Assembly (NCBI GenBank): GCA_020853705.1
Contig: JADYYK010000221.1
Location: 1 to 58,145 of the forward strand
Source of the DNA: Deltaproteobacteria bacterium
GTDB taxonomy: Bacteria > Myxococcota_A > Polyangia > Haliangiales > JADYYK01
Reading direction: 5' to 3'
Length of the DNA: 58,145 bases
Position numbers and translations under genes: made by a program. Positions 40,295-47,334 of this stretch are shown piece by piece (positions within the stretch are counted from its first letter, which is position 1; the number at the start of each line of letters is the position of its first letter). The notes below the pieces were generated by a model, which ran no database searches, was not told the origin of the DNA, and saw only the letters and a list, made by a program, of their open reading frames with translations.

Positions 40295-41814
40295 GGCTGC
40301 ACGATGAAGAAGCGCCCCATCATGCCGTCGTCCTCGTGCTCGAGGATGTGGCAGTGGAACATGTAGGGGAACTCGCGATCCGCCACGCCGGCGAAGGACA
40401 CCAGCAGGCGCACCACCCGGTTGGGCCCGACCAGGACGGTGTCCTTCCAGCCCGCCAGCGCCGGCGGCGGCGCCACGCCGTCGATGTCGAGCAGCTGGAA
40501 CTGGCGATGGTGGATGTGCAGCGGATGGGCCATCCCCGAGGTGTTGCTGACCACCCACAGCTCGGTGTCGCCGGCCGGGATGTCGTAGCTGATGGCGGCC
40601 GGGACCGAGGCCAGCTCGGTCATGCGCGCCGCGTTGATGAAGACGCTGCCCATGCGCATCGACATCACGAGCTGGCGGGTGCGCACCGCGCTGGACTCGG
40701 CCATGCGCGCGATGGCCTCGAGCTGGGTCGGGGCGGACAGCGCACGGGGCGGCGCGCCGCCGATCACGAAGCTGGCGACGTCGAAGCTGCCACGATCCAG
40801 GGCATCGGCCAGGTTGTCGCCCATCTGTCCGGTGAACAGCGCGGCGAACGCCTCACCCGAGTAGCTGCGCAGCGTCACCACGCCACTCGTCGGGTCGGCG
40901 GAGAAGTCGACCAGCAGCTCGGCGCGCTCGCCCGGGGCCAGCAGAAGACGCGTCATGGCCACCGGCACGGCCAGCAGCCCGCCGTCGCTGGCGATCTGCA
41001 GGAAGCCGCGGTCGTCCCCGAAACCGAGGTTGTAGTTGCGGGCGTTCGAGCCGTTGAGGACGCGCAGCCGCGTCAGGCCACGGGGCACCACGCCGCGCGG
41101 CACCACCGCGCCATTGACCAGGATGGTGCTGCCCTTGAGGCCCGCCATCATGTCGTGCATCGCCGGGTGCTGGCCGTTCGAGTAGGGATGCGTGCCGTCG
41201 GCGAAGAAGCGCCGATCCTGGATCACGAGCGGCAGATCATCGATGCCATAGCTCGCGGGCAGCGCCGGCGTGCCGGGGTCATCCTCGACCACGATGAGGC
41301 CCGCCATCCCCATGTAGACGTGGCGCGCGGTGGCGTGCATCTGGTGCGGGTGGTACCAGGCCGTCAGCGGCCGCTGGGTGACGTCGAACTCGGTCGTCCA
41401 GGTGGCCCCGGCCGCGATGGTCTGGTAGGGCCCGCCATCGCTGCGCGCCGGCACCTCCATGCCATGCCAGTGCAGCGTCGTGGTCTCGTCCAGCGCGTTC
41501 GTGACCTCGATGCGCACGCGCTCGCCACGGCGCAGCTTCAGCGTCGGCCCCAGGTAGGCGCCGCTCACGCCATAGGTCGCGGTCGGCGCCCCGGCGCCGA
41601 AGTCGACCGCGCCGGTCTGCAGACGCAGGCGAAACAGGCGCACCCCACCCTGCAGCTCACCCTCGAGCAGGGGCGGCATGGGCAGCTGCCCGCCGCCTGC
41701 GATGTCGACGCCGTCCGCCCGACCACAGCCGGCGACGCCCAGCGGCAAGACGAGGCTCAACCCCACCGCGCCGACGGCCTCGAGGAAGGTCCTGCGCCCG
41801 ATCTGGTCCGCCAT
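40291..41814 (-). CDS. Tat-exported multicopper oxidase lipoprotein
   Basis: The 507-residue product has a Tat-type signal (GRRTFLEAVG) that ends in a lipobox-like GVAGC (Cys30). All copper sites are present: LHWHG, WYHPHQMHATARHVYMGM, HPLHIHHRQF and FHCHILEHEDDGMM, the last giving the type-1 Cys, two His and axial Met. The layout is that of CueO/laccase three-domain enzymes. A Met-rich helix is not evident. It leads an operon with a membrane-fusion protein and an ABC exporter. Copper detoxification or oxidation of an exported compound are both possible. Confidence 0.92.
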   Translation of the reverse strand: MADQIGRRTFLEAVGAVGLSLVLPLGVAGCGRADGVDIAGGGQLPMPPLLEGELQGGVRLFRLRLQTGAVDFGAGAPTATYGVSGAYLGPTLKLRRGERVRIEVTNALDETTTLHWHGMEVPARSDGGPYQTIAAGATWTTEFDVTQRPLTAWYHPHQMHATARHVYMGMAGLIVVEDDPGTPALPASYGIDDLPLVIQDRRFFADGTHPYSNGQHPAMHDMMAGLKGSTILVNGAVVPRGVVPRGLTRLRVLNGSNARNYNLGFGDDRGFLQIASDGGLLAVPVAMTRLLLAPGERAELLVDFSADPTSGVVTLRSYSGEAFAALFTGQMGDNLADALDRGSFDVASFVIGGAPPRALSAPTQLEAIARMAESSAVRTRQLVMSMRMGSVFINAARMTELASVPAAISYDIPAGDTELWVVSNTSGMAHPLHIHHRQFQLLDIDGVAPPPALAGWKDTVLVGPNRVVRLLVSFAGVADREFPYMFHCHILEHEDDGMMGRFFIVQP

Positions 41815-41821
41815 GGCCGCT

Positions 41822-41845
41822 CCCGCGCGGTGGAGTCCGCGCGGG
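41822..41845. promoter_or_regulatory. Inverted repeat just upstream of the multicopper oxidase start
   Basis: CCCGCGCGG and CCGCGCGGG form a perfect 9-bp inverted repeat with spacer TGGAGT, 8 bases before the ATG at 41814. It could be an operator, a leader hairpin, or a weak terminator of the PEGA gene. High GC makes chance more likely. Confidence 0.35.
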
Positions 41846-41931
41846 TGGGAGCCTGGCCCCGGGGCCGAGGGTTCAGGGGCTGACGTAAGAGCGCGCCACT
41901 GCGAGCTTCGCCCAGGTCGCTGGCCAGCGCC

Positions 41932-42978
41932 TCAGAAGTGGCCGGCCACCACGAAGCTGCCGCCGCCGGGCAGCGGGGCCAGGGCGACGCTGACGTCGCG
42001 CCGGGTGCGCTTGCGGGTGAACAGGTAGACGCCGGCGCCGATGAGGACCGCGCCGACGCCGGTGCTGACCGCGCCCGGCAGCAGGGTGTCGTTGAGCTCG
42101 GGGCACTCGCCGCCGCTGTCGCAGGTGCCATCGCCGTCGATCGCCAGCAGGTACACACCGGCGCCGACGGCGACCACGCCGAGGCCGATGGCGGCCAGGC
42201 TGAGGCCCTTGTAGGGGCGGTAGCGACCCGGCGGGGGCGGCGGGGGCGCGCGCTCCAGGGCGACCTCCAGCTCGTTGACGCCGCCGCGGTTGACCTCGAT
42301 GGTGCGCGTCGCCGGCCTGTAGCCGCCGTAGCGCAGGGTGACCTCGTGGCGCCCCGCGGGCAGGTCGGCCGACAGCATGGTGGTGCCGGTGTCGACGCCG
42401 TCGATGGTCACGCTGGCGCCGGGCGGCTCCGACTTGATGGTGACGCGGAAGACGGCGTCGGCGGCGCTGGCCTGCTCGGCAGCGCGCTGCTTGAGGGCCA
42501 CCGCGGCGTCGGACAGCTTGGAGTTCAGCTCGCCCAGCGAGCAGACCTCGCAGCCTTGCTCGATGCGGGCCACCGCGCCGCCCGAGCCGGCGGTCGGCGT
42601 CAAGAGCTCGAGCTCGATGTTGTAGGCCGCACCCGCCGCGGTGATGCGCGCGCGCACGAACAGCCGGGTCTCCCCCAGCATGACCGCCAGCGTCTCCAGG
42701 CAGGTCGGCGTGGTGCAGTTGGCCAGCTCGGGCGCGGTGCCCAGCGCCTCCTTCAGCTTCTCGGGCGGCACCACGGTCCAGCCCGCGGCGTACAGGCCGC
42801 CGCCCAGGCTGGCGACCAGCGACTTCTTGAGCTCGCGCGGGGCGTCACCGCTGACGGTGACGTCGAGGACGACCACGCGCGGCCGGACCTCCTCGGCGCG
42901 AGCCGCGCGGGCGGCCAGCAGCAACCCGAGCACCACGCCAAGGCCCAGCATCGACTTCCCGCGAGGAGACGGCGTCAT
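41932..42978 (-). CDS. PEGA-domain envelope protein
   Basis: The 348-residue product starts at ATG 42978 with a signal peptide (MLGLGVVLGLLLAARAARA). The N-terminal domain (about residues 28-160) has a TolB/CsgG-like pattern (PRVVVLDVTV, SLGGGLYAAGWTVV) with NCTTPTC and GCEVC. A PEGA domain covers about residues 185-250 (IKSEPPGASVTIDGVDTG, LPAGRHEVTLRYGGYRP). Two transmembrane helices follow with an Asp/Cys-rich loop between them. The likely role is structural, at the cell wall. It is not clearly linked to its neighbours. Confidence 0.78.
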   Translation of the reverse strand: MTPSPRGKSMLGLGVVLGLLLAARAARAEEVRPRVVVLDVTVSGDAPRELKKSLVASLGGGLYAAGWTVVPPEKLKEALGTAPELANCTTPTCLETLAVMLGETRLFVRARITAAGAAYNIELELLTPTAGSGGAVARIEQGCEVCSLGELNSKLSDAAVALKQRAAEQASAADAVFRVTIKSEPPGASVTIDGVDTGTTMLSADLPAGRHEVTLRYGGYRPATRTIEVNRGGVNELEVALERAPPPPPPGRYRPYKGLSLAAIGLGVVAVGAGVYLLAIDGDGTCDSGGECPELNDTLLPGAVSTGVGAVLIGAGVYLFTRKRTRRDVSVALAPLPGGGSFVVAGHF

Positions 42979-42984
42979 GCGCGT

Positions 42985-43006
42985 CCCGCATGAAATCATG
43001 CGCGGG
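42985..43006. promoter_or_regulatory. Palindromic element at the PEGA gene start
   Basis: GCATGA (42988-42993) and TCATGC (42996-43001) are inverted around AA, with GC-rich flanks that extend the pairing. A further TCATGCGCG lies at 42975-42983, over the start codon. The set could be an operator or a hairpin after the TlpA-like gene. Confidence 0.3.
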
Positions 43007-43061
43007 CACACCAGGCAAGCTCCCATGTCGCGGCGCCAGCGCCCGCCCCGCTACACGATCG

Positions 43062-43601
43062 TCACAGCAGCCCCTCGATGGCCCGCTGCAACGCACGCGC
43101 CCCCAGCGGCCCGCGCGCCGCGCTGCGCACGCGCCCGCGCCGATCGATGAGCACCGTGGTCGGCACCACGTCCATGCGCCCGAACGCCGTCTCGCCACGC
43201 CGCACCAGCGGGCTGGCCAGCGCCACCGGATAGTCGATCCCCACCGCCCTCATGAAGGGCGCCACCAGCGCCGCGCTCTCGGGCGGGTCCAGCGCGACCC
43301 CGATCAGCTGCACCCGGTCGCCATAGGTGGCGCGCGCCTTCTTGAGCAAGGCGACGTCGGCCTCGGCCGCCAGCGACCAGGTGGCGAAGAACTGCACCAC
43401 CACCACCTTGCCGCGAAAGGCCGCGAAATCGACCGGCTCTCCGTCCCCCACCCGCGGCATCAGCAGCCCCACCACCTCCACGTCCGTGCCGGCGCCGGGG
43501 CCAGGGCCGGCTCCCGCCCCGTTGCCGCCCCCGCACCCCACGCCCAGCCCGACCAGCGCGAGCGCCAGCACCCCCACCACCCTGCTCGAACTGGCGTGCA
43601 C
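43062..43601 (-). CDS. TlpA-like thioredoxin-fold lipoprotein lacking the CxxC motif
   Basis: The 179-residue product starts at GTG 43601 and has a lipoprotein signal ending GLGVGC, then a Gly/Ala/Pro linker. The thioredoxin fold is clear: FRGKVVVVQFFATW, VQLIGVALDPPES, and the cis-Pro segment VVPTTVLIDRRGRV. At the active site the usual WCxxC is replaced by WSLAAE, and no other cysteine follows. It therefore cannot do thiol-disulfide chemistry in the usual way and may be a chaperone or binding protein. It diverges from mutS2 with a 94-base gap. Confidence 0.82.
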   Translation of the reverse strand: MHASSSRVVGVLALALVGLGVGCGGGNGAGAGPGPGAGTDVEVVGLLMPRVGDGEPVDFAAFRGKVVVVQFFATWSLAAEADVALLKKARATYGDRVQLIGVALDPPESAALVAPFMRAVGIDYPVALASPLVRRGETAFGRMDVVPTTVLIDRRGRVRSAARGPLGARALQRAIEGLL

Positions 43602-43606
43602 CGCGC

Positions 43607-43618
43607 GCAGTATACTGC
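43607..43618. promoter_or_regulatory. Perfect 12-bp palindrome in the TlpA-like/mutS2 gap
   Basis: GCAGTATACTGC is fully self-complementary and is AT-richer than its surroundings. It lies 6 bases before the GTG at 43601, where a -10 region or operator could be. Confidence 0.3.
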
Positions 43619-43635
43619 ACACTCTCCGCCCTTCC

Positions 43636-43657
43636 CTCCCCGACACCTCCCCGACAC
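43636..43657. repeat. Direct repeats upstream of mutS2
   Basis: CTCCCCGACAC occurs twice in tandem (43636-43646 and 43647-43657). An 8-base CACTCGAC tandem (43659-43674) follows. They lie 22-60 bases before the mutS2 ATG and could be regulator sites or simple slippage repeats. Confidence 0.5.
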
Positions 43658-43695
43658 CCACTCGACCACTCGACTCCGAAGCGCAGGCCACCGTC

Positions 43696-46155
43696 ATGCC
43701 GTCCTCGCCCTCCTTCACCACGCCCACCTCCTCCGCCGCCGCGACCGCGCCGCTGCCACACAAGTCACTGGCCGACCTCGGCTGGCCGCACCTCATCGAG
43801 GCCCTGGCCGCGCGCTGCCACACCACGCGCGGCGCCGACGCCGCACGCGCGCTGGCGCCGCTCGACCTCGCCGCCGCGCAGGCCCGCATCGCCGAGATCG
43901 CCGAGGCGCGCGCCCTGCACGCCAGCAACGCCGCGCCGCCCTTCGGTGGCATCGAGGACATCCACGAGGCGCTCGATCGCGCCGAGCGCGCCGGCACCCT
44001 GGCCCCCGAGCAGCTGGTCGCCGTCGGCCGCACCACCGCTGGCCAGGCCCGCCTGCGCCGCCACCTGCACAGCTGGGTCGACCTGGCGCCGCGCCTGTTC
44101 GCGCACGCCGATCCCATCCAGGAGCTGTCGCACGTCTCGGGTCCACTGGCCGACTCGTTCGACGAGGCCGGCCGTCTGGTCGACCACGCCAGCGCCGCCC
44201 TCGGCCCGCTGCGCCGCAAGCTGGCCGGCCTGCACGACGACTTGAAGCGTCGCGTGCGCCAGCTCATCGAGGGCCCCGAACTCGCCGACGTCCTGCAGGA
44301 CACCTTCTACACCCAGCGCGAGGACCGCTACGTGGTGCCCATCCGCGCCGACGCCCACCGGCGCGTCAAGGGGATCGTGCACGGCACCTCGGGCTCGGGC
44401 GCCACCATCTTCGTCGAACCCGAGGAGATCGTCGATCTCAACAACCGCCTCAAGCTGTGCGAAGGCGAGGTCCACGACGAGGAGGAGCGCATCCTCACCC
44501 AGCTGACCGCCTACGTGCGCGAGGAGGCGCCGGCCATCCGCGCCGGCCTGCTCATCGCCACCCGCCTCGACCTCATCGATGGCGCGGCCCGGCTGGCCGA
44601 CACCCTGGGGGCCAGCGCGCCCATGCTGGCCCCGGGCGCGCCGCTCAGGCTGGCGCGCGCGCGCCACCCGCTGATGGTCCTCGCCGGCACCGACTGTGTG
44701 CCCAACGACCTCACACTGGCGCCCGGCCAGAGCCTGATCATCAGCGGCCCCAACGCCGGCGGCAAGACCGTGGCCCTGAAGACCGTCGGCCTGGTCTGTC
44801 TGCTGGCGCGCCACGGCCTGCACGTGCCCTGCGACGCCGAGACCGGGGTGCCCTTCGTGCGCACCGTGCTGACCGACATGGGCGACGACCAGAGCATCGA
44901 GCGCAACCTGTCGACCTTCAGCGCGCACATCACGCACCTGTGCGAGTTCTTCGCCGAGGCCGACGCCGACACCCTCATCTTGATCGACGAGATCGCCGCC
45001 GGCACCGACCCCGAGCAGGGCGCCGCGCTGGCCCAGGCCGTGCTCGAAGGGCTGGCCACCCGGGGCGCGCGAGTCCTCTGCACCACGCACTACGAGCGCC
45101 TCAAGACCATGGCGCCGCGCGACGACCGCTTCGTCAACGCCTCGGTCGGCTTCGATCTGGCGACCCTGACCCCGACCTTCGAGCTGCACGTCGGCCTGCC
45201 CGGCTCATCGGGCGCGCTGTCGGTGGCGCGTCGCCTGGGCCTCGACGGCGCGGTGTGCGCGCGCGCCGAGGAGCTGCTGGGCAGCGCGGGGCGCGACATC
45301 GAGGCGCTGCTGGCCTCGGTCGAGGCCGAGCGCAAGCGCCTGGAGGAGGCCACCGCCGAGGTCAAGCGCACCCAGGTCGCCGCCAGCGCCGCGCGCCACG
45401 AGGCCGAGGCCCAGGCCCGCCTGGCCCTGGAGCGCGCCCGCGCCGCCAAGAAGGGCGCCCATGACGAGGCGGTGCACGCGCTGCGCGCCGCCCGCGCCGA
45501 GCTCGACGCCGCGCAGAAGGATCTGCGCCGCAGCAAGGCGCCCGACGCCGCCGCCATCGCCGCCGCCGAGGCGCGTGTCGATCGCGCTGCACGCGAGATC
45601 ATGTCGCGGCCGCCCGATCCGCCCGCACCGCGCGGCCGCCCACCCCGCGACGGTGAGCTGGTCGCCGGCCTGGCCGTGGTCGTCGCCCGCCTCGGCGACG
45701 GCATCCTGCTCGGCCCGCCCGAGCGCGGCAAGCTGGCGGTGCGCGTCGGCACCATGCGCTCGACGGTCGACGTCGCCGACGTGCGCGTGCTCGACGAGCG
45801 CGCCCGCAAGGACGCCGAGCGCGCCGCCCCGCCCCCGCGCCCACCGCGCAGCCCCGGCGCCCCGCCCGACCCCCTCACCCCCGAGGGCGCCGAATCGACC
45901 TACGCCCGCACCGTCGACGGCACCCTCGACCTGCGCGGCGAGCGCGTCGATGCCGCCTTCGATCGCATCGACAAGTTCATCGACGACTCGCTCCTGGCCA
46001 GCCGCGAGGTCATCTGCCTGCTGCACGGCCACGGCACCGGCGCCCTGCGCTCCGCCGTGCGCGAACACTGCAACGCGCACCCCATGGTCGCCAAGCTGCG
46101 CCCCGGCACCCCGCCCGAAGGCGGCGACGGCGTCACCCTGGTCTGGCTGGGATAG
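43696..46155 (+). CDS. mutS2: MutS2 family DNA-binding ATPase with Smr domain
   Basis: The 819-residue product matches MutS2, which suppresses recombination and, in some bacteria, rescues collided ribosomes. The N-terminal clamp region is followed by TFYTQREDRYVVPIRAD and GIVHGTSGSGATIFVEPEE, both family hallmarks. The ATPase has Walker A SGPNAGGKTVALKT and Walker B LILIDEIAAGTDPEQG. A long charged coiled coil follows, then the C-terminal Smr domain with LDLRGERVDAAFDRIDKFID and LLHGHGTGALR. ATG 43696 is preferred over upstream in-frame starts, which cross the promoter region. Confidence 0.95.
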   Translation: MPSSPSFTTPTSSAAATAPLPHKSLADLGWPHLIEALAARCHTTRGADAARALAPLDLAAAQARIAEIAEARALHASNAAPPFGGIEDIHEALDRAERAGTLAPEQLVAVGRTTAGQARLRRHLHSWVDLAPRLFAHADPIQELSHVSGPLADSFDEAGRLVDHASAALGPLRRKLAGLHDDLKRRVRQLIEGPELADVLQDTFYTQREDRYVVPIRADAHRRVKGIVHGTSGSGATIFVEPEEIVDLNNRLKLCEGEVHDEEERILTQLTAYVREEAPAIRAGLLIATRLDLIDGAARLADTLGASAPMLAPGAPLRLARARHPLMVLAGTDCVPNDLTLAPGQSLIISGPNAGGKTVALKTVGLVCLLARHGLHVPCDAETGVPFVRTVLTDMGDDQSIERNLSTFSAHITHLCEFFAEADADTLILIDEIAAGTDPEQGAALAQAVLEGLATRGARVLCTTHYERLKTMAPRDDRFVNASVGFDLATLTPTFELHVGLPGSSGALSVARRLGLDGAVCARAEELLGSAGRDIEALLASVEAERKRLEEATAEVKRTQVAASAARHEAEAQARLALERARAAKKGAHDEAVHALRAARAELDAAQKDLRRSKAPDAAAIAAAEARVDRAAREIMSRPPDPPAPRGRPPRDGELVAGLAVVVARLGDGILLGPPERGKLAVRVGTMRSTVDVADVRVLDERARKDAERAAPPPRPPRSPGAPPDPLTPEGAESTYARTVDGTLDLRGERVDAAFDRIDKFIDDSLLASREVICLLHGHGTGALRSAVREHCNAHPMVAKLRPGTPPEGGDGVTLVWLG

Positions 46156-46157
46156 CC

Positions 46158-46778
46158 CTACGAAAACCGCGGCAACATCGCCGTCCCCAGCTGCATCGCC
46201 AGACCCACGTCCCCGCTCAGCTTGACCTTGCCGGTGAAGAACGCCTGCGGCGGCGACAGCGTGCGCGCCAGCATGCCGGCATACGACTCGGCGTCGACCG
46301 AGATGGTCGCGCTGGCAGGCGTGGCCACTGGCTGCGGCCCCAGCTTCACCGTCAGTGACCAGGTCCGCCCGTTGTAGCCGGTGACCTCGAAGCGGATGGT
46401 CCCCTTCACCGTCTTCAGCACCTGGCGCGACGACGGATCCAGGAACAGGATGTCCATCGGCGAGGCCTGCGGCGGCGCCAGATCGACCGCTCCGGTCTCG
46501 CCGATGGCGATGGCCTTCCAGTCGGCCACCGTCTGCATCACCGTGACCTCGGGCTCCGCGCTGCCGCCGCCGGGCACCACGCCCAGCTTGCCGCCGCGCA
46601 GCTCGAGATCCCACTTGCCCCCGGCGTCGCCCTCCAGCGCGACCCGGATGGTCAGGTCGATGGCCCCACCAGCGGCCGAGCTGCCCGCGCTGCCGAACGC
46701 GGTGGCGAACTCGGCGGGCAGCCACTCGGCGAAGAAGGCTGCGGGGGTGATGTCCTTGGGCGGGCGATTCACGGCCAT
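46158..46778 (-). CDS. SCP2 sterol-binding-domain protein
   Basis: The 206-residue product resembles the SCP2 lipid-carrier fold. Recognisable parts are IDLTIRVALEGDAGGKWDLELR, PEVTVMQTVADWKAIAIGE, and the late LSPPQAFFTGKVKLSGDVGLAMQLGTAM, which is the usual C-terminal signature. It has no signal peptide. The ATG at 46778 follows a strong AAAAAGGAG site. Its lipid ligand is unknown. It converges with mutS2 (two bases between stops). An 18-bp operator-like palindrome sits about 42 bases upstream. Confidence 0.82.
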   Translation of the reverse strand: MAVNRPPKDITPAAFFAEWLPAEFATAFGSAGSSAAGGAIDLTIRVALEGDAGGKWDLELRGGKLGVVPGGGSAEPEVTVMQTVADWKAIAIGETGAVDLAPPQASPMDILFLDPSSRQVLKTVKGTIRFEVTGYNGRTWSLTVKLGPQPVATPASATISVDAESYAGMLARTLSPPQAFFTGKVKLSGDVGLAMQLGTAMLPRFS

Positions 46779-46819
46779 TTTCGGCTCCTTTTTGCGCTCT
46801 TTTTCGCTGGCCGACCGTC

Positions 46820-46837
46820 AGTGACCGGCCAGTCACT
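46820..46837 (-). promoter_or_regulatory. Operator-like palindrome upstream of the SCP2 gene
   Basis: AGTGACCGGCCAGTCACT is an 18-bp inverted repeat with one mismatched pair. CTGGCC (46807-46812) and GGCCAG (46827-46832) add an overlapping repeat. TetR-family regulators of lipid genes often bind sites of this form (TGACC-type). No TetR gene lies in the window. Confidence 0.4.
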
Positions 46838-46918
46838 ACGCAGTTTCGACGACCTCGCGCGCCGCGTCAATGGCGGACCGCGCACGCCCCGGGGTATCAT
46901 GACGCGCAGGGGGTTCTC

Positions 46919-47272
46919 ATGGCCACGTCCGATGACGACGATGTCGCACTGGCCGCAGTCGAACGGCGTCGCGAACCCCGCGGCCTGTTCCCCGGCCTGT
47001 GCCTGGTCATCGCCAGCAAGAGCTATCCGGTGATCGAGGCCAGCCGACGCGGCTTCTTCCTGCAGGTCCACGATCCCGAGACCATGGCGCTGGGCAAGAG
47101 CCACCCGGCCACGCTGTCCTACAAGGAGCAGCGCCTGCACATCTCGGTCGAGATCGTGCGCAAGGAGATCGACCCGCGCCGCGGCGTCGCGGTGCGCATC
47201 GTGTCGGCCACCCGCGACACCGACGAGGAGCTGCGCAAGCTGCTGGCGGTGGCCGAGGTCCCGCCGGAGTGA
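46919..47272 (+). CDS. PilZ-like putative cyclic di-GMP binding protein
   Basis: The 117-residue product looks like a stand-alone PilZ domain. It has RREPR (residues 17-21), fitting RxxxR, and EASRRG (40-45), fitting the DxSxxG motif with Glu for Asp. Beta strands follow (FFLQV, HPATLSY, LHISVEIV, GVAVRIVSA) and a C-terminal helix (DEELRKLLAVAEV). If it binds c-di-GMP, it could read out the diguanylate cyclase encoded at 20.5 kb. The ATG follows AGGGGG 5 bases upstream. Domain assignment is by motif only. Confidence 0.6.
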   Translation: MATSDDDDVALAAVERRREPRGLFPGLCLVIASKSYPVIEASRRGFFLQVHDPETMALGKSHPATLSYKEQRLHISVEIVRKEIDPRRGVAVRIVSATRDTDEELRKLLAVAEVPPE

Positions 47273-47277
47273 GAAAC

Positions 47278-47318
47278 GGAGCCGGACAGCCCCCTCGAAC
47301 CTCCGCTTCGAGGGGGCT
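47278..47318. terminator. 12-bp perfect hairpin between the PilZ-like gene and sppA
   Basis: AGCCCCCTCGAA (47288-47299) pairs fully with TTCGAGGGGGCT (47307-47318) around a 7-base loop. The motif GGAGCCGGACA (47278-47288), seen also after the PHP gene, precedes it. No T-run follows, and the sppA ATG is 17 bases away. Confidence 0.6.
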
Positions 47319-47334
47319 GGAGTAAGCTCCCCGG

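Noticed and set aside
42990..45464. 824-codon plus-strand frame
   Set aside because: It overlaps mutS2 in another frame and turns into Arg/Pro-rich sequence.
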